This document shows, in pieces, positions 7,037-13,140 of a DNA stretch of 13,140 nucleotides (the first letter of the stretch is position 1; each line of letters opens with the position of its first letter). The DNA is taken from assembly GCA_963542625.1 (NCBI GenBank), contig CAUTXO010000042.1, positions 1-13,140 of the forward strand, written 5' to 3'. The DNA is from CAUTXO01 sp963542625 (GTDB taxonomy: Bacteria; Campylobacterota; Campylobacteria; Campylobacterales; SZUA-545). The translations under genes and the position numbers were made by a program. The notes beneath the pieces are model-generated. The model had not been told where the DNA came from and made no database searches. It saw nothing but the letters and a program-made list of their open reading frames with translations.

Positions 7037-7883
7037 ATTTTTTAGTCCTTATGTTTGCCGCATTTAGCGTGTTTTGTAGCAAAACGGCTATCGTCATAGG
7101 ACCAACGCCGCCGGGAACGGGCGTTACGTAAGAAGCCTTAGCGCAAATGCCATCAAAATCCGCATCGCCAATAATTTTGCCGTCTATTTTGTTAATGCCA
7201 ATATCCACAACCACAGCGCCTTCCTTTATCATATCCGCCGTTAAGAGCCCTGGCTTACCAACGCCTACAAACACAAGATCCGCGAGGAGTGTGTGCTCGC
7301 GCAAATCGTGCGTTAGGGCGTGGCAGGTATCAACCGTCGCACCTTCGTTTAAAAGCATTGCCGCAAGCGGTTTGCCAACGATATTACTAGCCCCAACCAC
7401 GCAAGCGTTTTTGCCCTTTAGATCTATGCCGTATTTTTTTAGCAGCATAATAATCCCAAGCGGAGTGCAAGGGCAAAGGCTTTCTTGACCCAAAGCCATT
7501 TTGCCGAAGTTGAATGGGTGGAAGCCATCGACGTCTTTTTGCACGTCTATTTTTTCAAGCAAGGCGCTTGTGTCTATGTGCTTTGGCAGTGGTAGCTGGA
7601 GCAAGATCCCGTCAATGCGCTCGCTGTTATTTAAGATGTCAATAAGTTCTACGATTTCTTCTTGCGTTACGTTTTCTTCTAGCTCGTAGATCTCAGAATG
7701 AAGCCCGGTTTGCTTGCAAGCCTTTGATTTCATCGCCACATATGTCCGGCTGGCTGGATCTTTGCCAACTAAAATAACCGCCAAGCCCGGAGGGGCACCG
7801 TGCGCCTTTTGAAAAGCCTTTGCGCCGATTTTTACCTGCGCTTTTATCTCGTCTGAATACGTTTTTCCGTCTAGGATCTGCAT
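7026..7883 (-). CDS. folD: Bifunctional methylenetetrahydrofolate dehydrogenase/cyclohydrolase
   Basis: FolD interconverts 5,10-methylene-, methenyl- and 10-formyl-tetrahydrofolate in the cytosol, with NADP as cofactor, supplying C1 units for purines and formyl-Met-tRNA. At 285 residues it is full length. Visible motifs are YVAMK (Y48 and K52, the catalytic Tyr-x3-Lys), ILLQLPLP, KDVDGFHPFN, PCTPLGI, the Rossmann segment VVGASNIVGKP, VGKPGL, VDIGIN and the C-terminal TPVPGGVGPMT. The start ATG at 7883 is the first gene of the minus-strand chain; its RBS is weak. A TATAAT read on the minus strand at 7918-7923 probably drives it and the eight genes downstream. Confidence 0.97.
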   Translation of the reverse strand: MQILDGKTYSDEIKAQVKIGAKAFQKAHGAPPGLAVILVGKDPASRTYVAMKSKACKQTGLHSEIYELEENVTQEEIVELIDILNNSERIDGILLQLPLPKHIDTSALLEKIDVQKDVDGFHPFNFGKMALGQESLCPCTPLGIIMLLKKYGIDLKGKNACVVGASNIVGKPLAAMLLNEGATVDTCHALTHDLREHTLLADLVFVGVGKPGLLTADMIKEGAVVVDIGINKIDGKIIGDADFDGICAKASYVTPVPGGVGPMTIAVLLQNTLNAANIRTKKYER

Positions 7884-7923
7884 TAATTGCTACTTTGATA
7901 AAATGTTTGAAGCAGGTATTATA
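7884..7923. promoter_or_regulatory. Divergent promoter region, folD and cytochrome chains
   Basis: Only 39 bp separate the two start codons. On the minus strand a perfect TATAAT occupies 7923-7918, 35 nt from the folD ATG; it includes the first base of the cytochrome ATG, and its -35 region would lie inside the cytochrome gene. On the plus strand GATAAAAT at 7897-7904 is a plausible -10 for the cytochrome chain, giving a very short leader. If both are used, the start sites fall close together and the two polymerases would occlude each other. Confidence 0.6.
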
Positions 7924-8273
7924 TGATGTGTTTCTTGAAAAAACTTTTTTTATGCGTCGCGGCTTGGCTTGTTGGCGCGCAAATGTCGGCAAATGATTTC
8001 ATTACCGTAGAAGAATACGGCAAGATGCTTTATGAAAATCCGCGTAGTGTTGGCTGCAATAAATGCCACGGGCGGCGCGGCGAGGGCAAGTTCATTGCGT
8101 CTTACACAAACAAAAAAAACGAGATCGTAAAATTCACGGCGCCGCCGCTAAGATCTCTTGATTACAAGCGCTTTAGATCCGGGCTAAAAAATCACAGCCC
8201 ACTGGTGCCAAAGTATTTTTTAACAGAAGATGAAGCAATAGCGATATACCAATTTTTGAAAGAAAGCAGATGA
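7923..8273 (+). CDS. Small periplasmic c-type cytochrome
   Basis: The 116-residue protein begins with a signal peptide (MMCFLKKLFLCVAAWLVGA, probable cleavage after residue 23) and carries one heme-binding motif C45-N-K-C48-H49. The C-terminal half ends with a class I cytochrome c pattern, VPKYFLTEDEAIAIYQFLK. In that pattern the sixth iron ligand is normally the Met of MP-x-Y/F; here it is V95, and the mature protein has no Met after the heme motif. H91 four residues earlier is one possible replacement ligand. The redox partner is unknown. A homologous small cytochrome divergent from folD is, to my recollection, found in C. jejuni. The ATG at 7923 is followed immediately by a second ATG. It overlaps lolA by 4 bp. 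Confidence 0.87.
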   Translation: MMCFLKKLFLCVAAWLVGAQMSANDFITVEEYGKMLYENPRSVGCNKCHGRRGEGKFIASYTNKKNEIVKFTAPPLRSLDYKRFRSGLKNHSPLVPKYFLTEDEAIAIYQFLKESR

Positions 8274-8773
8274 AAAAACTAGCGGTTTTTTTGGCGTCTT
8301 GGCTTGCTTTGGCGGGCGTGGCGGTGGAGAATATCAGGGCGAATTTCACGCAAACAATCACAAACGATCAAAACAAAACAATAACCTACACGGGCAAAGT
8401 ATCCATAGGCACGGATAGGGTTTTGTGGGAATACGAAACCCCGAGCGTTAAAAAGGTTTTAATCACGCAAAGGCAAATTTACATTTTAGAGCCAGATCTA
8501 GAGCAAGTAACCGTCACAAAAAATCTCGGAACGCAAGATCTAAAAGCCATTTACAAAAACGCCAAAACGCTCGATGCGCACACGCGCCAAGCGGTGCTTG
8601 ATGGCAAGGAAGTGCTGATAAAAGACGACGGCAAGTTCGTTACCGGGCTTTCTTACATAGATGAGGTCGGAAACCGCGCCGCCATTAGCTTTAGAGCCAC
8701 CGCGCCGTTTAAATTCAGCCAAGAAGATTTCAAGCTGCAAATCCCAAAACATTACGAGATTATAGGAGAGTAA
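8270..8773 (+). CDS. lolA: Outer-membrane lipoprotein carrier LolA
   Basis: LolA is the periplasmic chaperone that takes lipoproteins released by LolCDE across the periplasm to the outer membrane. The 167-residue precursor has a signal peptide (about 1-18, MKKLAVFLASWLALAGVA). The mature part matches the LolA pattern: ANFTQT near the N-terminus, YTGKVSI, a LWEYETPSVKK strand, and LEPDLEQVTV. Such segments line the open beta-barrel that holds the lipid. Epsilonproteobacterial LolA proteins are divergent, so this rests on the pattern rather than close identity. The ATG at 8270 overlaps the cytochrome stop (ATGA), and hemJ begins directly after its TAA. Confidence 0.9.
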   Translation: MKKLAVFLASWLALAGVAVENIRANFTQTITNDQNKTITYTGKVSIGTDRVLWEYETPSVKKVLITQRQIYILEPDLEQVTVTKNLGTQDLKAIYKNAKTLDAHTRQAVLDGKEVLIKDDGKFVTGLSYIDEVGNRAAISFRATAPFKFSQEDFKLQIPKHYEIIGE

Positions 8774-9205
8774 ATGGATTACATTTATCTAAAGGCCTTT
8801 CACATTGTGTCCGTTGTTGCTTGGTATGCCGTGCTTTTTTACCTGCCGCGCCTTTTTGTCTATCACGCGGAAAACGCGGCGAACGCGGAGTTTGTAAGGG
8901 TTGTAAAGGTAATGGAGCTAAAGCTTTACAAATACATCGGCTTGCCTAGCTTTTGGGCGACCTTTGGTAGCGGCTTGGCGCTGATTTTTTTACAGCCAGA
9001 TCTCCTAAAAAGCGGCGGTTGGCTGCACGCAAAGATCTTGCTGCTTGTGTTTTTGGCGGCTTATTTTTTCCATCTTGGCAAATTAAGGCGCGCGCTGTTT
9101 TTGGATAAATGCACCAAAAGCGGCAAGTTTTTCCGCGCTTATAACGAAGTGCCGACGCTATTTTTATTTGCAATCGTCATCTTTGCCGTTGCTAAACCGT
9201 TTTGA
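8774..9205 (+). CDS. hemJ: Protoporphyrinogen IX oxidase HemJ
   Basis: HemJ oxidises protoporphyrinogen IX to protoporphyrin IX, the penultimate step of heme synthesis, in the inner membrane. The 143-residue protein has four predicted membrane helices and the conserved family blocks: AFHIVSVVAW with H10, YLPRLFVYH (23-31), WLHAKILL with H85 and K87, and FFRAYNEVPTL (119-129) followed by a terminal AVAKPF. AGGAG at 8764-8768 is a good RBS, and the ATG follows the lolA stop with no gap. Its neighbour two genes upstream is a cytochrome c, which needs heme, but LolA lies between them, so the link may be only co-expression. Confidence 0.95.
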   Translation: MDYIYLKAFHIVSVVAWYAVLFYLPRLFVYHAENAANAEFVRVVKVMELKLYKYIGLPSFWATFGSGLALIFLQPDLLKSGGWLHAKILLLVFLAAYFFHLGKLRRALFLDKCTKSGKFFRAYNEVPTLFLFAIVIFAVAKPF

Positions 9206-10440
9206 TTAAACAAGCTTTTTTGCTTTCTGTGCTGCTCTCCTTTGGCGCGCTAGCACTTAATATGGGCTTTAAGATCTTTTTGGCAAGGATAATTGCGCAA
9301 GATGTTTTGGGGCTCTTTTTTACGGCGATGGATTTTTTCACGCTCTCGCTGCTCGTGCTTGTTGGCTTTAGATCTTCAATGATAGTCAGCTACGCAAAAA
9401 CGCAAGAAGACGCCAAGATCTTGAACGTTTTTAGAGCCATTTTGTTTGCATTCATCTTGCTTGCTTGGGGCGCGCTCATACCCTTCCTAAAGCACAAAAT
9501 GGGCGTAAATATCCACTACTGGTATTTGGTGGCGGCGCTTTTATCTATGGCGCTTTGGATCTATCTCTCAAATCAGCTATCAATGTATAGGCTCTACGCC
9601 GCGAGCAATCTAAACATCTTTTTAGAGCCGCTTCTTGGCATCGGCTGGTTTTGTTTTGCGTGGTTTTTATTCCACACCGGCGGCTTGCAAACGCTTTTCA
9701 TCTCAAGCATAATGGGTAATCTTAGCCTTAGCTTCATCTTGCTTGCCCTGAAACTACGCGCAAGGCTAAAGGAGCCGCCGCTAGCGCGCGTGGGGCTTGA
9801 TAAAAATATGCGCGTGTTTTTAAAAAATTCCTTTATTTCCACGCTTGAATTTGGCTCAAGCATTGCCATTATTTACCTTTCTACCGTATTTTTTCTAAAT
9901 TACCACACAAGCGCTGATTTAGGCAACTTCCAAATGGCGGTAAAGCCGCTTTTGCTAGGCGTAATCTCCGTTTTTGTAATGCCGGTTTTTAAGTTGCTGC
10001 TCCCTGAATTTTCCAAGGCCGCAAGCCAAAAAAACCTACGGCAAATCTATGAGCTAAAACGCTGGCATTTAAAATTAACGCTAGCCGCAAGCGCCGCGCT
10101 AATTGTGCTAGCGACGCTCTACTCTAAAGATCTTGTGCTAGCCTTGTTTCCCGTGCAATACGAAGGCAGTGCGGCAATGCTAGCGGGCTTAGTTTTTGCC
10201 TTTCCTTTTATATCCATTAACGCCGTGCAAATCTCGGTTTTAAAAGCCTTTGGGCGGTTTTTGGAGAGTTTAATCGTCAGGCTTTTTGGCGTCATCGCGC
10301 TAACTGGCGCCTTTTTTGCGGCAAGGATCTTCACACAAGGGGTGCAAGACGTTGTCTTTGCGCTAAATGCGGCGTATATTGCGATGTTTGCGGTCTCGTT
10401 TTATTTTGAGACTAAGATCTACAAAAGCCGCACGCCGTAA
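9202..10440 (+). CDS. MOP-superfamily flippase-like membrane protein
   Basis: The 412-residue protein is very hydrophobic, with about 12 predicted membrane helices, basic loops and no large soluble domain. The overall pattern, including an N-terminal LNMGFKIFLARII and a central EFGSSIAIIYLSTVFF after a basic loop, is that of the polysaccharide/lipid-linked oligosaccharide exporter branch of the MOP superfamily (Wzx/RfbX-like). The substrate cannot be inferred, since no glycosyltransferase genes are nearby. The start is a TTG at 9202 overlapping the hemJ stop (TTGA), with no strong RBS, suggesting translational coupling. A downstream start is possible but would cut into the first helix. Confidence 0.8.
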   Translation: MIKQAFLLSVLLSFGALALNMGFKIFLARIIAQDVLGLFFTAMDFFTLSLLVLVGFRSSMIVSYAKTQEDAKILNVFRAILFAFILLAWGALIPFLKHKMGVNIHYWYLVAALLSMALWIYLSNQLSMYRLYAASNLNIFLEPLLGIGWFCFAWFLFHTGGLQTLFISSIMGNLSLSFILLALKLRARLKEPPLARVGLDKNMRVFLKNSFISTLEFGSSIAIIYLSTVFFLNYHTSADLGNFQMAVKPLLLGVISVFVMPVFKLLLPEFSKAASQKNLRQIYELKRWHLKLTLAASAALIVLATLYSKDLVLALFPVQYEGSAAMLAGLVFAFPFISINAVQISVLKAFGRFLESLIVRLFGVIALTGAFFAARIFTQGVQDVVFALNAAYIAMFAVSFYFETKIYKSRTP

Positions 10441-10452
10441 GCTTGGCGCAAG

Positions 10453-10485
10453 TATAATTTTTGGAATTTTTCAAAGGAAGAAGCG
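10453..10485 (+). promoter_or_regulatory. fabI: fabI promoter and RBS
   Basis: A perfect TATAAT lies at 10453-10458, 13 bp after the flippase stop, followed by AAAGGAAG at 10473-10480, about 5 bp before the ATG at 10486. No convincing -35 hexamer is visible, as is usual for Campylobacter housekeeping promoters. This suggests fabI is transcribed independently of the upstream chain, although read-through is possible because I see no terminator. Confidence 0.75.
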
Positions 10486-11307
10486 ATGTTTTTAAAAGGT
10501 AAAAAGGGTTTAATCGTAGGCGTTGCCAATAATAAATCCATAGCTTATGGGATCTTAAAGGCGGTCAAAGAGCAAGGCGCGGACGTGGCGCTAACGTTTT
10601 TAAACGAGCAGCTAGAAAAGCGCGTGCGGCCTATCGCGCAGGAGTTTAATTGCGAGCACGTTTATAAGCTTGACGTCTCGGACGAAGCCGATATGAGCGC
10701 GATTGCCGGGCTAATAGAAAAAGACTTTGGCGGCATTGATTTTCTGGTGCACGCCGTGGCATTTGCGCCAAAAGAAGCGCTTGATGGCGAGTTTATCAAC
10801 ACGCAAAAAGAGCACTTTAACGTTGCGATGAACGTGTCTGTTTTTTCTTTCATAGATCTAACCAAAAGGCTGCTGCCTGTGCTAAATCCGGGCGCGTCGG
10901 TGCTGACGCTTACGTATATGGGCTCGGTTAGGTATATGCCGCACTATAACGTGATGGGCGTGGCAAAAGCCGCGCTTGAAGCCTCCGTGCGCTACCTAGC
11001 GCAAGATCTTGGCGCGCGCGGCGTGAGAGTAAATGCCATTAGCGCAGGGCCTATTAAAACCCTAGCCGCGAGCGGGATTGGCGATTTTAGAACAATGCTT
11101 AAGTGGAACGAGGCAAACGCGCCTTTACGCAAGAACGTTAGCACAGAAGAAGTCGGCAACGCAGCGGCGTATTTGCTAAGCGAGCTCTCAAGCGGCGTTA
11201 CGGGCGAAATTCACTACGTCGATTGCGGCTACAACATTATGGGAATGGGCGCGATTTGCGAAGTTGATGGCAAAACAAAGCTCGTTTGGGAAACGATGCA
11301 AGACTAA
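10486..11307 (+). CDS. fabI: Enoyl-[acyl-carrier-protein] reductase I
   Basis: FabI carries out the last reduction of each fatty-acid elongation cycle, converting trans-2-enoyl-ACP to acyl-ACP with NADH. The 273-residue short-chain dehydrogenase fold shows the FabI-type cofactor motif GVANNKSIAYGI (12-23), HAVAFAPKEAL (89-99), the first active-site Tyr Y144, and the catalytic Y154-x6-K161 in HYNVMGVAK. The substrate-binding loop RVNAISAGPIKTLAASGI follows. Residue 92 is Ala where E. coli has Gly93, a position known to influence inhibitor binding; as I recall, related Campylobacter enzymes also have Ala there, so it is probably ancestral. It is the last gene before a long gene-free block. Confidence 0.97.
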   Translation: MFLKGKKGLIVGVANNKSIAYGILKAVKEQGADVALTFLNEQLEKRVRPIAQEFNCEHVYKLDVSDEADMSAIAGLIEKDFGGIDFLVHAVAFAPKEALDGEFINTQKEHFNVAMNVSVFSFIDLTKRLLPVLNPGASVLTLTYMGSVRYMPHYNVMGVAKAALEASVRYLAQDLGARGVRVNAISAGPIKTLAASGIGDFRTMLKWNEANAPLRKNVSTEEVGNAAAYLLSELSSGVTGEIHYVDCGYNIMGMGAICEVDGKTKLVWETMQD

Positions 11308-11990
11308 CGCGTGGGCTTAATAGCCAAGAGCAAAAAGGCAAACGCAAGCAGTTAGCGCGGGCGGGTGTGACGCGCTGGTAGCTAGGTGGAGTAGCGCGGG
11401 CGGGCGGCTAGCGCGAATGCTAGATGTGTGGCGCGCAACCCGTGCGTGCGAATGCTAGATGTGTATTGGTGTTTAGTGCGCCACGCGGGCAAATGTGGGT
11501 GTGAGTTGCGCCGTTTGCTAGCTAGACTAATAGGCGCGTTTTTGCGGCAAGGATCTTTTGTGAACGCGCAACAGCTATTTTTGGCACGTAACCCGCGCTA
11601 GCGGTGGCTAGGCGCGACAATATGTGCAGGTCGCCCCGCGAATGCTAGTGCGTGCGCGCGGGTGTTGCGCGTCGCGCGTGCAGGTCAATGCGCGCTGATA
11701 GACGCGCTAGCGCTGATGTTTGTGTGGCGCTAGATGGCTTACTGAATAAATGTGTATTTTTTGGCGATGTGCGCTACCAGTGGCTTGCGGCTGGATTGCA
11801 CTAATTTTGGCGCGCAGCAACGCAGTAGCAGAATGTGTGCGTTGGTGTTTGGTGCTCTGTGCGGCTTGGCTAACACAGCGCTAGAAACAAGCCCCAGATC
11901 CGCGCCTATATTAAGGACAAAGTGTAACGCGCCGCTTAATAGCCAGTGCTAGGTTGCGCGCGTAGTTTTAGCTCTAGAGCGCCAAGCAAG
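11308..11990. other. Gene-free G/T-rich, CTAG-rich block
   Basis: No gene is supported. The plus strand is G/T-rich and full of GCGCG and GCTAG words. It includes a perfect 10-bp palindrome GCGCTAGCGC at 11704-11713. A 13-bp word, TAGCGCGGGCGGG, occurs at 11353 and 11392. A 17-bp word, GCGAATGCTAGATGTGT, occurs at 11413 and 11448. Only two GATC sites are seen (11552, 11897), unlike the block that follows. A GTG frame at 11752-11952 lacks an RBS and any domain. No terminator hairpin was recognised after fabI. Confidence 0.65.
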
Positions 11991-12063
11991 GCGCAACTGC
12001 TGTTTGCTAGCGCATCAGCTTTCCAAGCGCCCGCAAAGATTTAGCAACGGCTAGATACCAACC

Positions 12064-12167
12064 AGCCAAGATCCAACCATTTGGTTAGCCCACCAGCAAT
12101 CAAGCAAGATCCGTCAAGATCCAACCCACCAACTAGCCGTTAGCACGAACGCCAAACGTGTAAGATC
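12064..12167 (+). repeat. 104-bp direct repeat, copy 1
   Basis: This matches 12335-12438 over 104 bp with about five substitutions and no gaps (about 95% identity). It contains GATC words at 12070, 12108, 12118 and 12164, and the short imperfect hairpin AACCATTTGGTT. Confidence 0.93.
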
Positions 12168-12228
12168 TAATATGCTAGCTTGGTGCTGTCGTTATCTTGC
12201 CAAGCCAAACGCGCAAGTTTTAGCCATA

Positions 12229-12267
12229 TTGCCCGCACGCCAAATAATCAAGGCTCGTAAAGATCTA
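12229..12267 (+). repeat. Diverged short direct repeat, copy 1
   Basis: This shares a Tn-free, gene-free 40-bp pattern with 12546-12586: TTGCC, then an ACGCC-like segment, the exact 12-mer AATCAAGGCTCG (here at 12246, there at 12564), then AGATCTA a few bases on. Small differences and possibly one or two indels separate them. Confidence 0.6.
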
Positions 12268-12334
12268 CTTACTAGCAAACTCTAAGCATTCTATTGCTTA
12301 CTAGCGCCATAGACGCCAGTCAAGATCTACCAAT

Positions 12335-12438
12335 AGCCAAGATCCAACCATTTGGTTAGCCCACCAGCAATCAAGCAAGATCCGTCAAGATCCAACCCAC
12401 CAAGTAGCCATTAGCACGAACACCAAACGCGCAAGATC
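12335..12438 (+). repeat. 104-bp direct repeat, copy 2
   Basis: This is the second copy of 12064-12167, offset 271 bp. All differences are in its second half; the first 69 or so bases are identical. Confidence 0.93.
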
Positions 12439-12545
12439 CAGTCAGCCACGATCCAACCTTTGCTAGCGCCAACCACCAAACAAGATCCAGCCAAGCTTTT
12501 TATTTGCCACGCATTCGCCGGTTCGCCCGTCAAGATCTAGCTTAA

Positions 12546-12586
12546 TTGCCACACGCGCCAAACAATCAAGGCTCGCCCTAGATCTA
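12546..12586 (+). repeat. Diverged short direct repeat, copy 2
   Basis: This is the partner of 12229-12267. The AATCAAGGCTCG core is exact and is followed by TAGATCTA. It suggests that more than one round of local duplication built the right block. Confidence 0.6.
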
Positions 12587-13140
12587 GCCCCAACCAGTCA
12601 GCTTCTTACTGTTCTGTTACTCGCTAGTCAAACGAGCAAGCCTTGCAGCGCGCCAGAACCAAGAAAAACGCTCAAGATCTTACCCCTCCCATCAAAGCTC
12701 CAAGTGTGCCTAGCGGGCATATCTTTGGTGCCCTAGATCTAGGCAGCGCAAGTTTTCAGCTTCACTGCACGCCAAGATCTTAACGCTCACTTGTCAGAAA
12801 CAAAGATCTTGCTGTATATTTGCGCGCATTAAAACTCAAGCAGATAAGCCAACGCCAAAGGCATTACCAAGGATCCTGAAGATTGTTTGCGTATTGAAAC
12901 GCACTCACGCTCAAGCCCTTAAGATCTTGCCGCACATTTGCGAGCAGCAAAGATCTTGGAGTTTCTTAGCTTGTATTGACGAGCGCTCCAACCCCAACTC
13001 TTAAGATCTTGCACCGCCTACACTTTCCACCAAAGATCTTAATACGCATTTATCAGCACAAAAGCTTTGCCCCCACACCTTCTCCCACCAAACCTACCAC
13101 AAGATCCACAGCAACACCAACTATCATCGTAGATCTAAAA

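Larger units (their letters stand above)
12064..13140. repeat. Interspersed GATC-word array, right
   Basis: I count about 25 GATC sites by eye, from 12070 to 13132, nearly all preceded by A, in A/C-rich sequence. CAAGATC occurs about 13 times on the plus strand and GATCTTG about four times. From about 12676 onward the palindromic form AAGATCTT becomes common. No gene, tRNA or clear hairpin was found. The array runs to the window edge. It resembles the left block in composition and word content, but I found no long match between the two. Confidence 0.8.

Noticed and set aside
10751..10775. Inhibitor-resistance mutation in FabI (Ala for Gly93)
   Set aside because: As I recall, Ala is normal at this position in Campylobacter-type FabI, so it is more likely ancestral than selected.
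11308..11345. Rho-independent terminator after fabI
   Set aside because: No stable stem followed by a T-run could be found by eye.
11752..11952. 66-codon GTG frame after fabI
   Set aside because: No RBS or hydrophobic/domain pattern; composition matches the surrounding gene-free block.

Overview
The window looks like a chromosomal segment of an epsilonproteobacterium (Campylobacterota), most likely a Campylobacter of the higher-GC group (roughly 45% GC by eye). The evidence is the divergent folD-lepB / small cytochrome c pair (an arrangement I recall from Campylobacter), a Campylobacter-type FabI, the short TilS and Bpt, and strong TATAAT -10 boxes with no clear -35. The genus is an inference; the species cannot be named.

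Layout. (1) Positions 1-1000 hold no convincing gene. From about 120 they form an A/C-rich array of GATC words (27 by eye), nearly all in AGATC context, containing a 161-bp direct repeat. (2) Positions 1000-1299 hold an AT-rich promoter, a strong ribosome binding site and a small membrane-peptide gene broken by two one-base frameshifts. (3) Positions 1288-7883, minus strand, are a nine-gene chain in which every gene overlaps the next: folD, lepB, a site-2 protease, rsmH, an FtsL-like single-pass protein, bpt, cmoA, tilS and a membrane protein with a degenerate GGDEF domain. (4) Positions 7884-7922 are a 39-bp divergent promoter region. (5) Positions 7923-10440, plus strand, are a four-gene chain: small cytochrome c, lolA, hemJ and a MOP-superfamily flippase. 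(6) fabI (10486-11307) has its own promoter. (7) Positions 11308 to about 11990 are gene-free, G/T-rich on the plus strand and rich in CTAG; from about 12050 to the end the sequence is A/C-rich again, with a second GATC array and its own direct repeats.

The core genes are housekeeping: folate C1 metabolism, protein export and envelope maintenance (LepB, LolA, the protease), ribosome and tRNA modification (RsmH, CmoA, TilS), N-degron tagging (Bpt), heme and cytochrome functions (HemJ, cytochrome), division (the FtsL-like protein) and fatty-acid synthesis (FabI). The contrast is striking: about 10 kb with almost no intergenic DNA lies between two gene-free blocks of at least 1.1 and 1.8 kb.

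The most unusual signal is the AGATCT/CAAGATC word. It is dense in both gene-free blocks, clearly over-represented inside the genes too, and mostly oriented the same way on the plus strand whatever the gene direction. It could be an uptake word, a chromosome-organising or polarity motif, or a methylation target; the sequence alone does not say which.
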